NCBI GenBank assembly: GCA_963746265.1
Contig: CAVVAM010000007.1
Span: forward strand, 186,001 to 250,000
Source: Ilumatobacter sp963746265
Lineage (GTDB): Bacteria > Actinomycetota > Acidimicrobiia > Acidimicrobiales > Ilumatobacteraceae
Direction of reading: 5' to 3'
Length of the DNA: 64,000 nt
This document shows, piece after piece, positions 46,375 through 54,516 of this stretch. Below the pieces are notes generated by a model. The model saw only the letters and a program-made list of their open reading frames with translations, did no database searches and was not told the origin of the DNA. The stretch's first letter is position 1; each line of letters opens with the position of its first letter. The position numbers were made by a program, and so were the translations under genes.

Positions 46375-47220
46375 ATGCGCGCCCACACCCTGTCGACCGT
46401 GATCCTCGGCGCACTCGTGCTGGCCGCGTGTGGTTCGCCGGCGGAGGAGTCGAACGCCCCCGCTGCTCCGAGTCCGGGAACCGCGTCGACCGCCCCCGAA
46501 ACACTTCCCGAGTCGTCGGCGACGGTCGGCGACGATGCGGCCACCTCAGCGGTCCCGGAGCCGACGAACCCGGAGCCGACGAACCCGGAGCCGACGAACC
46601 CGGAGCAGCCGGACCCGGCGACCGACTCCGTCGAGTCGAGCGAGCCGGCCGGGCAGCCCGCCCCGACGGGGGAACCTGCCGCGACCACTGAGCCACCTGC
46701 TCCGGCGCTGCCGGACGACGGCTGCTCGGCCGACAACTCGCCGACCCCGACCGACGTCGCCGACGGCCCGCTCCCCAGCCTCGAGGTGCGGGCCGAGTCG
46801 GTCGACAACCCACTGCCCAATCTGGCCGTCCGGCGCATCAACTGCGACGGCGGCTGGGTGAACCTCAAGAACGAGCTGCCGTCGGCCCAGCCCATCCTGG
46901 TCTGGTTCTGGGCTCCACATTGACCCACCTGCCGGGCCGAAGCCCCGGACGTCGAGCAGTTCGCTCGGCAACACAGCGACGAGATCCGGGTCATCGGACT
47001 CGGCACCCAGGACAGCGGCGGCGAAGCCGCCGACTTCGTCCAGAACTACGCGACGTACTCGTTTCCCATGTACTGGGACGAGACCTTCGAGTCGTGGGCG
47101 GCTTTCGGCATCGCGAGCCAGCCGGCGGCGGTGCTGCTGTCAGCCGACGGCGAGCCGCTCGGCGGATGGTCGGGACGCTTCCCCGAGGACGAGGTCCTTC
47201 GCCTCGCAACGGCATCCTGA
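46375..47220 (+). CDS. Selenocysteine-containing thioredoxin-like lipoprotein (UxxC)
   Basis: A 281-aa lipoprotein with a TlpA/thioredoxin-like domain. Signal peptide STVILGALVLAAC with lipobox Cys, a long Pro/Glu/Thr linker (to about residue 130), then ILVWFWAPH-U-PTCRAEAPDVEQFARQ. Codon 183 is TGA (46921-46923) exactly at the first Cys of the usual WAPWCxxC site, giving U183-P-T-C186. Downstream the same frame continues VIGLGTQDSGGEAADFV, YSFPMYWDETFESWAAFGI and SQPAAVLLSADGEPLGGW (cis-Pro loop) to a normal stop. The paralogue at 48238 has the same layout. Without recoding only a 182-aa fragment lacking its active site is predicted. A hairpin lies 8 bases after the TGA. Confidence 0.9.
46555..46599 (+). 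repeat. 15-bp tandem repeat in the lipoprotein linker
   Basis: Three identical copies of CCGGAGCCGACGAAC encode repeated Pro-Glu-Pro-Thr-Asn in the wall-spanning linker. Copy number is likely to vary between strains. Confidence 0.85.
46932..46948 (+). promoter_or_regulatory. SECIS-like hairpin of the first selenolipoprotein
   Basis: CCGGGC pairs with GCCC-C-GG (one bulged C) around a CGAA loop, 8 bases after the UGA. The position and a G among the first two loop bases fit the general bacterial SECIS pattern, but the loop differs from the GGU type seen in the glutathione peroxidase gene. Confidence 0.5.
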
Positions 47221-47301
47221 CCCGCGACCGTCGACGTCGACGTTCGGATCAGGGCAGCCGATTCACCGGGCGGCGGATTTCGCCACTGCGGACCGAGGCT
47301 T

Positions 47302-47343
47302 CGGCGCCCGATCCCCGGCCACCATCCCGGGGATCGGGCGCCG
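47302..47343. terminator. Perfect 17-bp hairpin, bidirectional terminator
   Basis: CGGCGCCCGATCCCCGG (47302-47318) and CCGGGGATCGGGCGCCG (47327-47343) are exact complements around an 8-base loop, in the gap between the selenolipoprotein stop and the convergent small gene. There is no U-tract. Confidence 0.65.
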
Positions 47344-47383
47344 CTCCTCGACGACGGGGTCGAATCCGAGTGATCGAGCGCCG

Positions 47384-47602
47384 TCAGGCAGCCCGCTGGA
47401 GCAGACGTCGACCGAAATGTGAACGGTGCGCCGAGTCGGTCCGGCTCCAGTCCAGATCGATCGGCGCGGCGGGGGCTCCGTCGGTCACGTCCCCCATCAC
47501 CGCCCTGAGCCGTGGATCGTCGAGCAGATTGCGGATCTCGAGCGTGTCCATCCTGGTGGCGGTCGCGGTGGCCGGGGCGTGACGCCTGCGGAGCTTCAGC
47601 AC
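47384..47602 (-). CDS. Small hypothetical protein
   Basis: A 72-aa basic protein (MDTLEIRNLLDDPRLRAVMG, ending FGRRLLQRAA) with no recognised domain. Third positions are strongly G/C and it overlaps the end of the pilin-like gene by 7 bases on the same strand, so it is probably co-translated with it. Confidence 0.5.
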   Translation of the reverse strand: MLKLRRRHAPATATATRMDTLEIRNLLDDPRLRAVMGDVTDGAPAAPIDLDWSRTDSAHRSHFGRRLLQRAA

Positions 47603-47982
47603 GGCGAGTTCCCTTCGGGTCGGACGACGCCGTCGGCATCGAGGTCGTGGGAGCTGCTGGCGGCCACCAGGAGGCCGGCGGCGACGAGCGTGCGCTCGAA
47701 TCGATCATGATCGACACCCATGGCGGTGATCGGATCGGTGCCGTGTTCGGCGTGGTACGCCTCGGCGGCCACCGCCAGTGTTCGGCGATCGGCGGCACAG
47801 CTCGACTCGGCTGCGTCGGCCCGCATGCCGCCGACGGCGGCCACCACGACCGACGCCAAGAGCCCGATCACGAGCACGACGATGATCAACTCGAGCACCG
47901 TGTAGCCACGATCGTGTCCGGTCGCCCCGGATCGGGGGCGGGCTGCGTTCGGATCGGGGAGATGTCGTTGGGTGTGTTGCAC
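47596..47982 (-). CDS. Type IV pilin-like protein
   Basis: A prepilin-like protein of about 128 aa. The class III signal is HDRG-YTVLELIIVVLVIGLLASV, with cleavage expected after Gly and Glu at mature position 5. After the helix come SSCAADRRTLAVAAEAYHAEHG and a C-terminal DLDADGVVRPEGNSPC, so one Cys follows the helix and another ends the protein. The GTG at 47982 gives a leader of plausible length; an ATG at 48096 would add 38 residues. It lies between the two selenolipoprotein genes, on the opposite strand. No pilus assembly ATPase or prepilin peptidase is nearby. Confidence 0.8.
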   Translation of the reverse strand: MQHTQRHLPDPNAARPRSGATGHDRGYTVLELIIVVLVIGLLASVVVAAVGGMRADAAESSCAADRRTLAVAAEAYHAEHGTDPITAMGVDHDRFERTLVAAGLLVAASSSHDLDADGVVRPEGNSPC

Positions 47983-48237
47983 TGTTCGCTGCTCTCTGGG
48001 TTCCGGCGAGGTGATGTTGATTCCTTGACGTTCAGTTTGCACGAAATTGACAGAAGGGTGGTTCAAGAGCGATGGAAGGTTGCTGGACATCGTCAACGCC
48101 GCGCACCGGTCGTCTCACACAGCGTGAGCGGACTTGACGAAACGCAGACGAACGACCCGGCGACCGAGGCCGATGACCTGAATCGTGCGCCGGACGACCG
48201 CAGGAATAGGACCTGCTCGAGTCGGGTTCCGGGCCGC

Positions 48238-48825
48238 ATGACACATCGGGTCGTCGCAGCGATGATCGCGGCAGGCATCACGCTGGCAGCCTGCGGCGGC
48301 AACCCCCCGACGCCGGTCGACGCCGACGGCACCGCGATCACCCTGCCCGAGCCGGCCGCAGGGCCCCTCCCCGCACTGCCCGTCACCGCGGAGGCGGCCG
48401 CCGGGAGCCCGCTCCCGGAGGTGACGGTCCGGCGACTCAACGGCGATGGCGGGTTCGTCCAGCTCAAGAACGAACTCCCGTCCGACAAACCCCTACTCGT
48501 CTGGTTCTGGGCGCCGCATTGACCGGTGTGTCGCCGGGAAGCCCCCGGCGTCGAGCAGTTCGCTCGAGAGCACGGCAACGAGGTGAAGGTGATCGGGCTC
48601 GGCACCCAGGACGACACCGACATGGCGGTCGACTTCGTGGAACGCGGCGGCACCTACAGCTTCCCGATGTACTGGGACGAGACGTTCGTGTCGTGGGAGC
48701 AGTTCGGGATCCGGAGCCAGCCGGCTGCGGCGATGCTGTCGCCCGACGGCGACGTCCTCGCCGGGTGGCTCGGCGCCTTCGACGAGGCCGAGGTGCTCCG
48801 ACTCGCCGCCGAGTCGAATTCCTGA
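48238..48825 (+). CDS. Selenocysteine-containing thioredoxin-like lipoprotein (UxxC), paralogue
   Basis: A 195-aa lipoprotein with lipobox in IAAGITLAACGG, a short linker, and a thioredoxin-like domain: LLVWFWAPH-U-PVCRREAPGVEQFAREH. Codon 95 is TGA (48520-48522), giving U95-P-V-C98. The reading frame then continues VIGLGTQDDTDMAVDFV, YSFPMYWDETFVSWEQFGI and SQPAAAMLSPDGDVLAGW to the stop at 48823. It aligns with the lipoprotein at 46375 over the entire domain on both sides of the TGA, but has a much shorter linker. A 7-bp hairpin follows the TGA. A standard call would yield either a 94-aa fragment or a headless 99-aa protein. Confidence 0.9.
48532..48550 (+). promoter_or_regulatory. SECIS-like hairpin of the second selenolipoprotein
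   Basis: CGCCGGG (48532-48538) pairs perfectly with CCCGGCG (48544-48550) around the loop AAGCC, 9 bases after the UGA. Distance and size agree with bacterial SECIS elements. Confidence 0.6.
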
Positions 48826-48912
48826 TCGGCACATCGCGGGGGCAGCACGCGGCGTGAGCTCCGCCGAACGGGAGTCGGTCGCCTGCGTGCCGAAGCTGTC
48901 ACACTGACAGCG

Positions 48913-50499
48913 ATGGGGCAGTCCGAGTTCCAGGCAGCGATCGACATCGGGACGAACTCGATGCACCTCGTCGTCGCCCGGCTCGCCGACCACGGTGGCT
49001 TCGAGATGCTCACCAGCGAGAAGGAGATGGTGCGTCTCGGACAGGGCGCGGGCGAGATGAAGTCACTGTCTCCCGACGCGATCGAGCGCAGCCTGGTCGC
49101 TCTCGCCCGCATGAAGGAGGTCGCCGGGAGTTTCGGCGAGGTCGAGATCGCGGCCGTGGCGACCAGCGCCGTCCGCGAGGCGCGCAACCGGAACGACTTC
49201 CTCGTCCCGGCGCGCGATCGTGTCGGTGTCCCCGTCGAGGTGATCAGCGGGTTCGAGGAGGCCCGCCTGATCCATCTCGGGGTTCTGCAGGCCCTCCCGG
49301 TCTTCGACAAACGGCTGCTCGTCGTCGACATCGGCGGCGGCAGCACCGAGTTCTGCGTCGGCAGCGGAGAACGCATCATCGAGGCGCGGAGCATGAAGCT
49401 CGGCGCGATCCGACTGACGCAGCGCTTCTTCGCCGATGTGACCGCGGCCGGCCACGACGGTTCGGTCGGTCGCAAGGCCGTCAAGGAGTGCCGCAAGTAC
49501 GTGCGCTCCGCGTTGGCGCCGGTCGCTCACGAGCTGAGCGGCCACCAGCCGGAAGTCGCCGTCGGCAGTTCCGGCACGGCGACGACGCTGGCCACCATGG
49601 CCCTGGCACGGCGCGGTGAGAAACCGCACCAGCTCAACGGCGCGACGTTCACGGCCGACGAGTTGCACGATGTGGTCGACGAACTGACCTCGCGCACCAC
49701 CGCCGAACGGCTCCAGCTCCCCGGGCTGGACGACAAGCGGGTCGACATCATCGTCGCCGGTGCCCTGCTGCTCGACGAGATCTTCCGTGCCCTCACGATC
49801 GAGGAGATGACGATCTCGGACTATGCACTGCGCGAGGGCGTCCTGTTCGATCGATTCGGCGGAGATGCCGGCCGCGAGCTCAGCGGCCTGCGTACCAACA
49901 ACGTCACGCGGCTCGCTCGACAGCTCGACCCCGATCCCGAACACGCCGAGCACACCGCACGGCTGTCGACCGAGCTGTTCGATCGCATGGGCGCCCTCCA
50001 CGGGCTCGACGACCACGCTCGAGAGCTCCTGCACGCCGCAGCGATGGTGCACAACGTCGGGTTGTTCATCAGTCACTCGAGTCATCACAAGCACTCGTAC
50101 TACGTGATCCGAAACAGCGAGCAGATGACCGGCTTCACCGATCACGAGATCGAATTGATCGCCGTCGTGGCCCGCTATCACCGCAAGAGCCTGCCGGCCG
50201 TCAAGCACCTCGAGTTCGGGGCACTGTCCGAGTCCGACCAGCGGCTGGTGCGGATCCTGGCGGGGCTGCTGCGGTTGGCGATCGGGCTCGATCGGCGGCA
50301 CGCTGCCTCGGTGCGATCGGTGCGCGTCTTCATCGACGACGGACGGGTTCGCATCGAACCGGTGGCCGAGCCCGGGGTCGATCTCGATGTCGAGATCTAC
50401 GCCGCCCGTGAGCGGGCGAGGCTGCTCGCCGACGGCCTCGGCGCAGAGGTCAGGATCGAGCTGCCGGCGGCCGCGGATACGGCCGACATGTCGAGTTGA
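48913..50499 (+). CDS. Ppx/GppA-family phosphatase
   Basis: A 528-aa exopolyphosphatase / pppGpp phosphohydrolase family protein. The N-terminal actin-like ATPase fold has AAIDIGTNSMHLVVARL and LLVVDIGGGSTEFCVG (phosphate loops), followed by SSGTATTLATMAL. A C-terminal HD-like helical domain begins at about residue 320 (LHAAAMVHNVGLFISHSSHHKHSYYVI). It acts on polyphosphate or guanosine pentaphosphate in the cytoplasm. ATG at 48913 starts directly at the conserved core. Confidence 0.9.
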   Translation: MGQSEFQAAIDIGTNSMHLVVARLADHGGFEMLTSEKEMVRLGQGAGEMKSLSPDAIERSLVALARMKEVAGSFGEVEIAAVATSAVREARNRNDFLVPARDRVGVPVEVISGFEEARLIHLGVLQALPVFDKRLLVVDIGGGSTEFCVGSGERIIEARSMKLGAIRLTQRFFADVTAAGHDGSVGRKAVKECRKYVRSALAPVAHELSGHQPEVAVGSSGTATTLATMALARRGEKPHQLNGATFTADELHDVVDELTSRTTAERLQLPGLDDKRVDIIVAGALLLDEIFRALTIEEMTISDYALREGVLFDRFGGDAGRELSGLRTNNVTRLARQLDPDPEHAEHTARLSTELFDRMGALHGLDDHARELLHAAAMVHNVGLFISHSSHHKHSYYVIRNSEQMTGFTDHEIELIAVVARYHRKSLPAVKHLEFGALSESDQRLVRILAGLLRLAIGLDRRHAASVRSVRVFIDDGRVRIEPVAEPGVDLDVEIYAARERARLLADGLGAEVRIELPAAADTADMSS

Positions 50500-50506
50500 C
50501 GTCGCG

Positions 50507-52048
50507 TCAGGGCGCGTCGACCCAGGCCCCGTCGGAGAACGTCAGGGCCGCTGGTTCGTCGTGGTATTCGGTCGCGACGTACTCGATCCGTACCTCGTCG
50601 TCTGCGGAGATCAGCACCGCCAGGTCGACGACACCACGATCGGTCACGCGAAAGACGATGCCCGTCTGACCCACCGACGGCGACACGTCGATGGTCGGTA
50701 GTGCGAGCCGGTCCGGTTCCTGCGGTGCCTCGAAGGGCGTCACCTCGCGGAGCTGCACCTGTTCGGTGCCCGGCACGATCAGATCGCCGTCGATGTGACC
50801 GGCGGTCGCCCACATCGCCCACCAGCCGGTGGAGCCCTCGGGATCGGCGGCGCCGAACGCGTTCGCGTCGAGCAGGTAGCCGTAGACGGTCGTCGCCGTG
50901 CCGTCGATGCCGACGTCGCCAGTCGATTCCTCGGACACGAGTCGCGCGAACGGGCGCGCCGACGACGGCAAGACGTCGCTCTCCGCGAGCAGCGCGGCGA
51001 AGGGGCTGTCGGGCTCGGGTCGCAGGCTCGAGGCGCTGCGTCGAACGCGACGGTGAACGCCGTCGGACCCGACGGTGTAGCGCCACTCACCGCTGAACGA
51101 CAGGACCTCGGTCTCGCCCGAGTCGTCGACGACACCGAAGTAGTCGTCGGCCACCGTGTCGTAGGTGACACCGAGATGTCGGTACGGTGCTGCGGCTCCG
51201 ACGCCCTCGTACACCCGGATGTCGTAGACGACCGTTCGGAACTCCGGTCGGTTGGCGATGCGCGGCGGCGGACCGACCTGGCCGGGCGGCAGCGTGTCCG
51301 GTCCGGCAGTGTCCATCGCCTCCTCGGCAGTCGACTCGTCCTCGCGGACCGAGGCGGTCTGGCCCGGCGACCCGGGCATCGCGACGATCTCACGGGCGTC
51401 GTCGACCGCCCGACCGAGTCCACCGGGCGCTTCGCCCGCCGACGTCGAGCCCTGCGTCCCGGTGCCGTTCGCCGAGTCGGATCCGGATGCCCGGTCCGGT
51501 GCCGGGTCGCCGGTGTCTCCCTCGAACGCTCGGTACACGAACCACCCTGTGACGGCGGCGATCGCGAACAGGAACACGCTGACGATCCATCCGAGACGGG
51601 CATTGCGGCGACGCCTGCGTCGCGACTCGACCCGCAGCAGTCGAGTGGCCTCGGCGCTGTCATCGACGGCCGCGGGCAGGCCTGCCCCGTTCGGGTTGCG
51701 GTCGTGTTCACCCCCGACGGGTTCGCCGGTGCCGACCACGGCCGGCGCGCGTTTCGCCGGTACCGGCAACGTCGGTGCGGGCAGGGTCGGTCCAGACGAC
51801 GCCGGCTCCGACACCGCAGGTACCGGAACCGTCGGTGCAGACGACGCCGGCGACGGCAACGTGGGTGCAGGCACGCTCGGTGCGGGCTCGGAGGCCGATG
51901 GGCGGGCCGAACCGGTCGAGGTCGAGTCGGTGAGCTCCGACGTCGAATCGGTGGCGCGTGTCCCGACGGGAGCAACCGGGCGCGCCGGAGGCAGATACGG
52001 AACATCGTCGTTCGGCCCGGTCCCATCGGGATCGGATGATGTGGTCAT
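50507..52048 (-). CDS. Hypothetical single-pass membrane protein
   Basis: A 513-aa protein, not recognised. Residues 1-130 form a Pro/Ser/Thr-rich cytoplasmic region with repeated PAPTLP-type units, followed by an Arg-rich stretch and one membrane helix (LGWIVSVFLFAIAAVTGWFVY). The external part of about 330 aa has TVVYDIRVYEGVGAAAPYRHLGVTYDTVADDYFG and FSGEWRYTVGSDGVHRRVRR, mixed beta-type sequence with no catalytic motif. The small membrane protein gene upstream is on the same strand. Confidence 0.7.
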   Translation of the reverse strand: MTTSSDPDGTGPNDDVPYLPPARPVAPVGTRATDSTSELTDSTSTGSARPSASEPAPSVPAPTLPSPASSAPTVPVPAVSEPASSGPTLPAPTLPVPAKRAPAVVGTGEPVGGEHDRNPNGAGLPAAVDDSAEATRLLRVESRRRRRRNARLGWIVSVFLFAIAAVTGWFVYRAFEGDTGDPAPDRASGSDSANGTGTQGSTSAGEAPGGLGRAVDDAREIVAMPGSPGQTASVREDESTAEEAMDTAGPDTLPPGQVGPPPRIANRPEFRTVVYDIRVYEGVGAAAPYRHLGVTYDTVADDYFGVVDDSGETEVLSFSGEWRYTVGSDGVHRRVRRSASSLRPEPDSPFAALLAESDVLPSSARPFARLVSEESTGDVGIDGTATTVYGYLLDANAFGAADPEGSTGWWAMWATAGHIDGDLIVPGTEQVQLREVTPFEAPQEPDRLALPTIDVSPSVGQTGIVFRVTDRGVVDLAVLISADDEVRIEYVATEYHDEPAALTFSDGAWVDAP

Positions 52049-52156
52049 CGGGGAACCAGTCTGTCATGTCGACCAACGGACTTCGAGGTCCAGGACCGGG
52101 ACCTCACCGACCGACCCCGGTCGTCGCCGCACCGGTGCCGGCAAGCTCCGAAGAGG

Positions 52157-52522
52157 TCAGCCGCCGTCGCCGACGCCGAAGCTCGGGTTGCCCGGACCGT
52201 TCCAGATCGGCTGATCCTCGAGCTCGTCGATGGCGTCATGGATGTCGTCGCCGGATCGTTCCCGCTCCAGTTCGGCGCGGCGCAGTTCCGACTCGGCTCG
52301 ATCGTTGGTCTGTTGCTCCTCGTAGATCGTGTAGCCGATGGAGACGGCAGCGATGAGCACGGCGATGCCGACCAGCGCGCTGATCACCGACGTGGCCGAG
52401 TCCCGCATTCGTCGGCGACGTTGATTGCGGCGCGCGAGCTCACGGCCGGCTTCGAGCCCCACGACGCTCGGTGAACTCAGCGGATTCATCGCTTCCTGCT
52501 GATGCGAGCTGTTGCGGCCCAT
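52157..52522 (-). CDS. Small hypothetical membrane protein
   Basis: A 121-aa protein with a basic N-terminal part (ELARRNQRRRRMRDS), one membrane helix (VISALVGIAVLIAAVSIGYTIY) and an acidic, coiled-coil-like tail (TNDRAESELRRAELERERSGDDI). No family recognised. Likely in one unit with the membrane protein downstream. A second ATG (12th codon) is possible. Confidence 0.65.
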   Translation of the reverse strand: MGRNSSHQQEAMNPLSSPSVVGLEAGRELARRNQRRRRMRDSATSVISALVGIAVLIAAVSIGYTIYEEQQTNDRAESELRRAELERERSGDDIHDAIDELEDQPIWNGPGNPSFGVGDGG

Positions 52523-52630
52523 GGTTCCTCATCGGTCGGCAGCACGGCGAACTGAAGCACCGCGTCGAGAATTTGGTGCACGACCCCCGTCGTGGGTTCG
52601 AACTCCGGGCCGGCGCCCTAGGGTGCCCGC

Positions 52631-53560
52631 ATGAAGTTGCTGGTCACCGGAGCAGCCGGGTTCATCGGATCACACGTCGCCGAGCAGTGGTCCCACGAGG
52701 GAGAGGTCGTCGGTATCGACGATCTGTCGACGGGCGACCGGGCCAATCTCGATGGCATCGATTGCGAGCTCGTGGAGGGGTCGATCCTCGATGCCGAGGC
52801 CCTCGACGCGGCAATGCGTGGCGTCGACGCCGTGGTGCACCTGGCGGCTCGTCCGTCGGTGCCGCGGTCGATCATCGACCCGGGCGCCAGTCACGACGCC
52901 AACGCCACCGGCACCATGCGCGTGCTCGAAGCAGCGCGGGCCACCGGACGCGACCCGCTCGTGATCGTCGCGTCGTCGTCCTCGGTCTACGGGGCGAATC
53001 CCCAACTCCCGAAGCACGAGGCCATGATGCCGATGCCGGTGAGCCCGTACGCCGCGAGCAAACTCGCGACCGAGCAGTACGCGCTGGCCTGGCAGCACAG
53101 CTACGGCATGGCGACGTTGGCGTTCCGGTTCTTCAACGTCTTCGGCCCTCGACAGGCTCCGGGGCATGCGTACGCCGCCGTGGTACCGGCGTTCGTGGCC
53201 GCCGCCCTCGCCGGTGAGCCGTTGATCGTGCACGGTGACGGCCTCCAGTCACGCGATTTCACGTACGTCGGAACGGTGACCGAGGTCATCCTGGATGCCG
53301 TGCGTCGGCGGGTCAGCCATCCGCATCCGGTCAACTTGGCGTTCGGCACGCGCGTCACGCTGCTCGAGGTGATCGAACTGCTCGGGTCGCTGATCGGCAC
53401 GCCGCTCCGCGTCGAACACGTCGACTCCCGAGCCGGTGACGTGAAGCACAGCCAAGCCAGCAACGACACCTTGCGTTCGCTGTTCCCCGATGTCGTACCG
53501 GTGACCCTGACCGAGGGTGTGACGGCAACGATCGCATGGATGCGCAGCCACCTGGCGTGA
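52631..53560 (+). CDS. NAD-dependent epimerase/dehydratase (GalE-like)
   Basis: A 309-aa extended SDR acting on a nucleotide sugar. Rossmann motif VTGAAGFIGSHVAEQW, then VVHLAARPSVPRS, VIVASSSSVYG and the catalytic YAASK, FFNVFGPRQ and a substrate-domain end. Probably a UDP-sugar 4-epimerase. It precedes two pilin-like genes and the glycan locus at 54.5 kb, and probably supplies a sugar nucleotide to it. Confidence 0.88.
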   Translation: MKLLVTGAAGFIGSHVAEQWSHEGEVVGIDDLSTGDRANLDGIDCELVEGSILDAEALDAAMRGVDAVVHLAARPSVPRSIIDPGASHDANATGTMRVLEAARATGRDPLVIVASSSSVYGANPQLPKHEAMMPMPVSPYAASKLATEQYALAWQHSYGMATLAFRFFNVFGPRQAPGHAYAAVVPAFVAAALAGEPLIVHGDGLQSRDFTYVGTVTEVILDAVRRRVSHPHPVNLAFGTRVTLLEVIELLGSLIGTPLRVEHVDSRAGDVKHSQASNDTLRSLFPDVVPVTLTEGVTATIAWMRSHLA

Positions 53561-53578
53561 CGGCCAGCCGTGGCCGGT

Positions 53579-53932
53579 TCAGATCGTGCAGCGTGACGAC
53601 GGTGCGATGACGATCTGGCCGTCGCCGTCGATGTCGTAGAGCTCCGACGGCTCACGAACCAGACCCTGGTTCATCAGGGTGCGCTCGTACCGGTCGGCAT
53701 CGGCACCGGTCGCAGGAATCGACGTGCCCCCGACTTGCGCGAAGTACGACTCGGCGGCCGTCGAGAGGGTCCGAAGGTCACCCTCGCACGTCGCTTCCTC
53801 GCCCCGATCGACGATGCCGGACACGCTGGCGATGACGACGGTCGCCAACACACCGAGCACCACGATCACGATCAGCAGTTCGACCAGCGTGAAGCCGTCG
53901 GGCCGATCCGTGTCGAGGGCCGTTCCGTCCAT
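53579..53932 (-). CDS. Type IV pilin-like protein
   Basis: A 117-aa prepilin-like protein. The leader is 14 residues, ending DG before FTLVELLIVIVVLGVLATVV with Glu at mature position 5. ATCEGDLRTLSTAAESYFAQVGG and DADRYERTLMNQGLV follow, then DIDGDGQIVIAPSSRCTI. Its architecture, including the Cys just after the helix and one near the C-terminus, is shared with the proteins at 47596 and 53990. Confidence 0.85.
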   Translation of the reverse strand: MDGTALDTDRPDGFTLVELLIVIVVLGVLATVVIASVSGIVDRGEEATCEGDLRTLSTAAESYFAQVGGTSIPATGADADRYERTLMNQGLVREPSELYDIDGDGQIVIAPSSRCTI

Positions 53933-53989
53933 ACCAGTTCATCGGTCGCGACAACTCGCCGCTTGAGTGCACCCGTTATCAAGTCCGTG

Positions 53990-54394
53990 TCACGAACAGG
54001 GCGACCCGGATTCGGGGATCAACGAGCCATCGACCGCAACGTCGTAGTACACCGACACGTCGTGAATCACCGCCGCCGAGACGAGACCACGTTCGAACTC
54101 GTTCCCGTCGACCGGCGGGAGCCCGGGCAGATGGTCGACCCGATGGGTCGCGAAGTAGGACTCGATCGCCGTGGTGACCACTCGTCGGTCCTGGGTACAG
54201 GCAGTTTCCCGCCCACGGTCGGCGATGCCGCGAACTGCGAGGAGCGTGACCGTGATCAGCGCCCCGAGGATGGCGATGACGACCAGCAACTCGACGAACG
54301 AGAATCCGCGGTCCCTGTGTGAGCATCCGACCGCTCGACGTGACTCCGTAAACTTCACGTCAAGAAAGCTAACAACATCGGTGTAGTTCGCCAC
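53990..54394 (-). CDS. Type IV pilin-like protein
   Basis: Prepilin-like protein of up to 134 aa. The class III motif is HRDRG-FSFVELLVVIAILGALITVTLL. TACTQDRRVVTTAIESYFATH and the end VAVDGSLIPESGSPCS mirror the other two pilins. The start could be the ATG at 54394 or a GTG nearer the cleavage site. It is 57 bases upstream of the pilin at 53579 on the same strand and divergent from the PglF-like gene. Confidence 0.82.
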   Translation of the reverse strand: MANYTDVVSFLDVKFTESRRAVGCSHRDRGFSFVELLVVIAILGALITVTLLAVRGIADRGRETACTQDRRVVTTAIESYFATHRVDHLPGLPPVDGNEFERGLVSAAVIHDVSVYYDVAVDGSLIPESGSPCS

Positions 54395-54516
54395 GGATTT
54401 CGATCTTCAAGGTTCGAGCAAGTTCTGCCGACAACACTGCAGGCGCCCGCAACGACGACGATCGCACCCGCCCACCGGGACCTACGATGGTTCCACACCC
54501 GCCACCTGGGAGTGAC

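Noticed and set aside
52585..52620. tRNA-like T-arm (GGGTTCGAACTCC)
   Set aside because: The flanking bases do not pair as a T-stem and no acceptor, D-arm or anticodon arm can be built around it.
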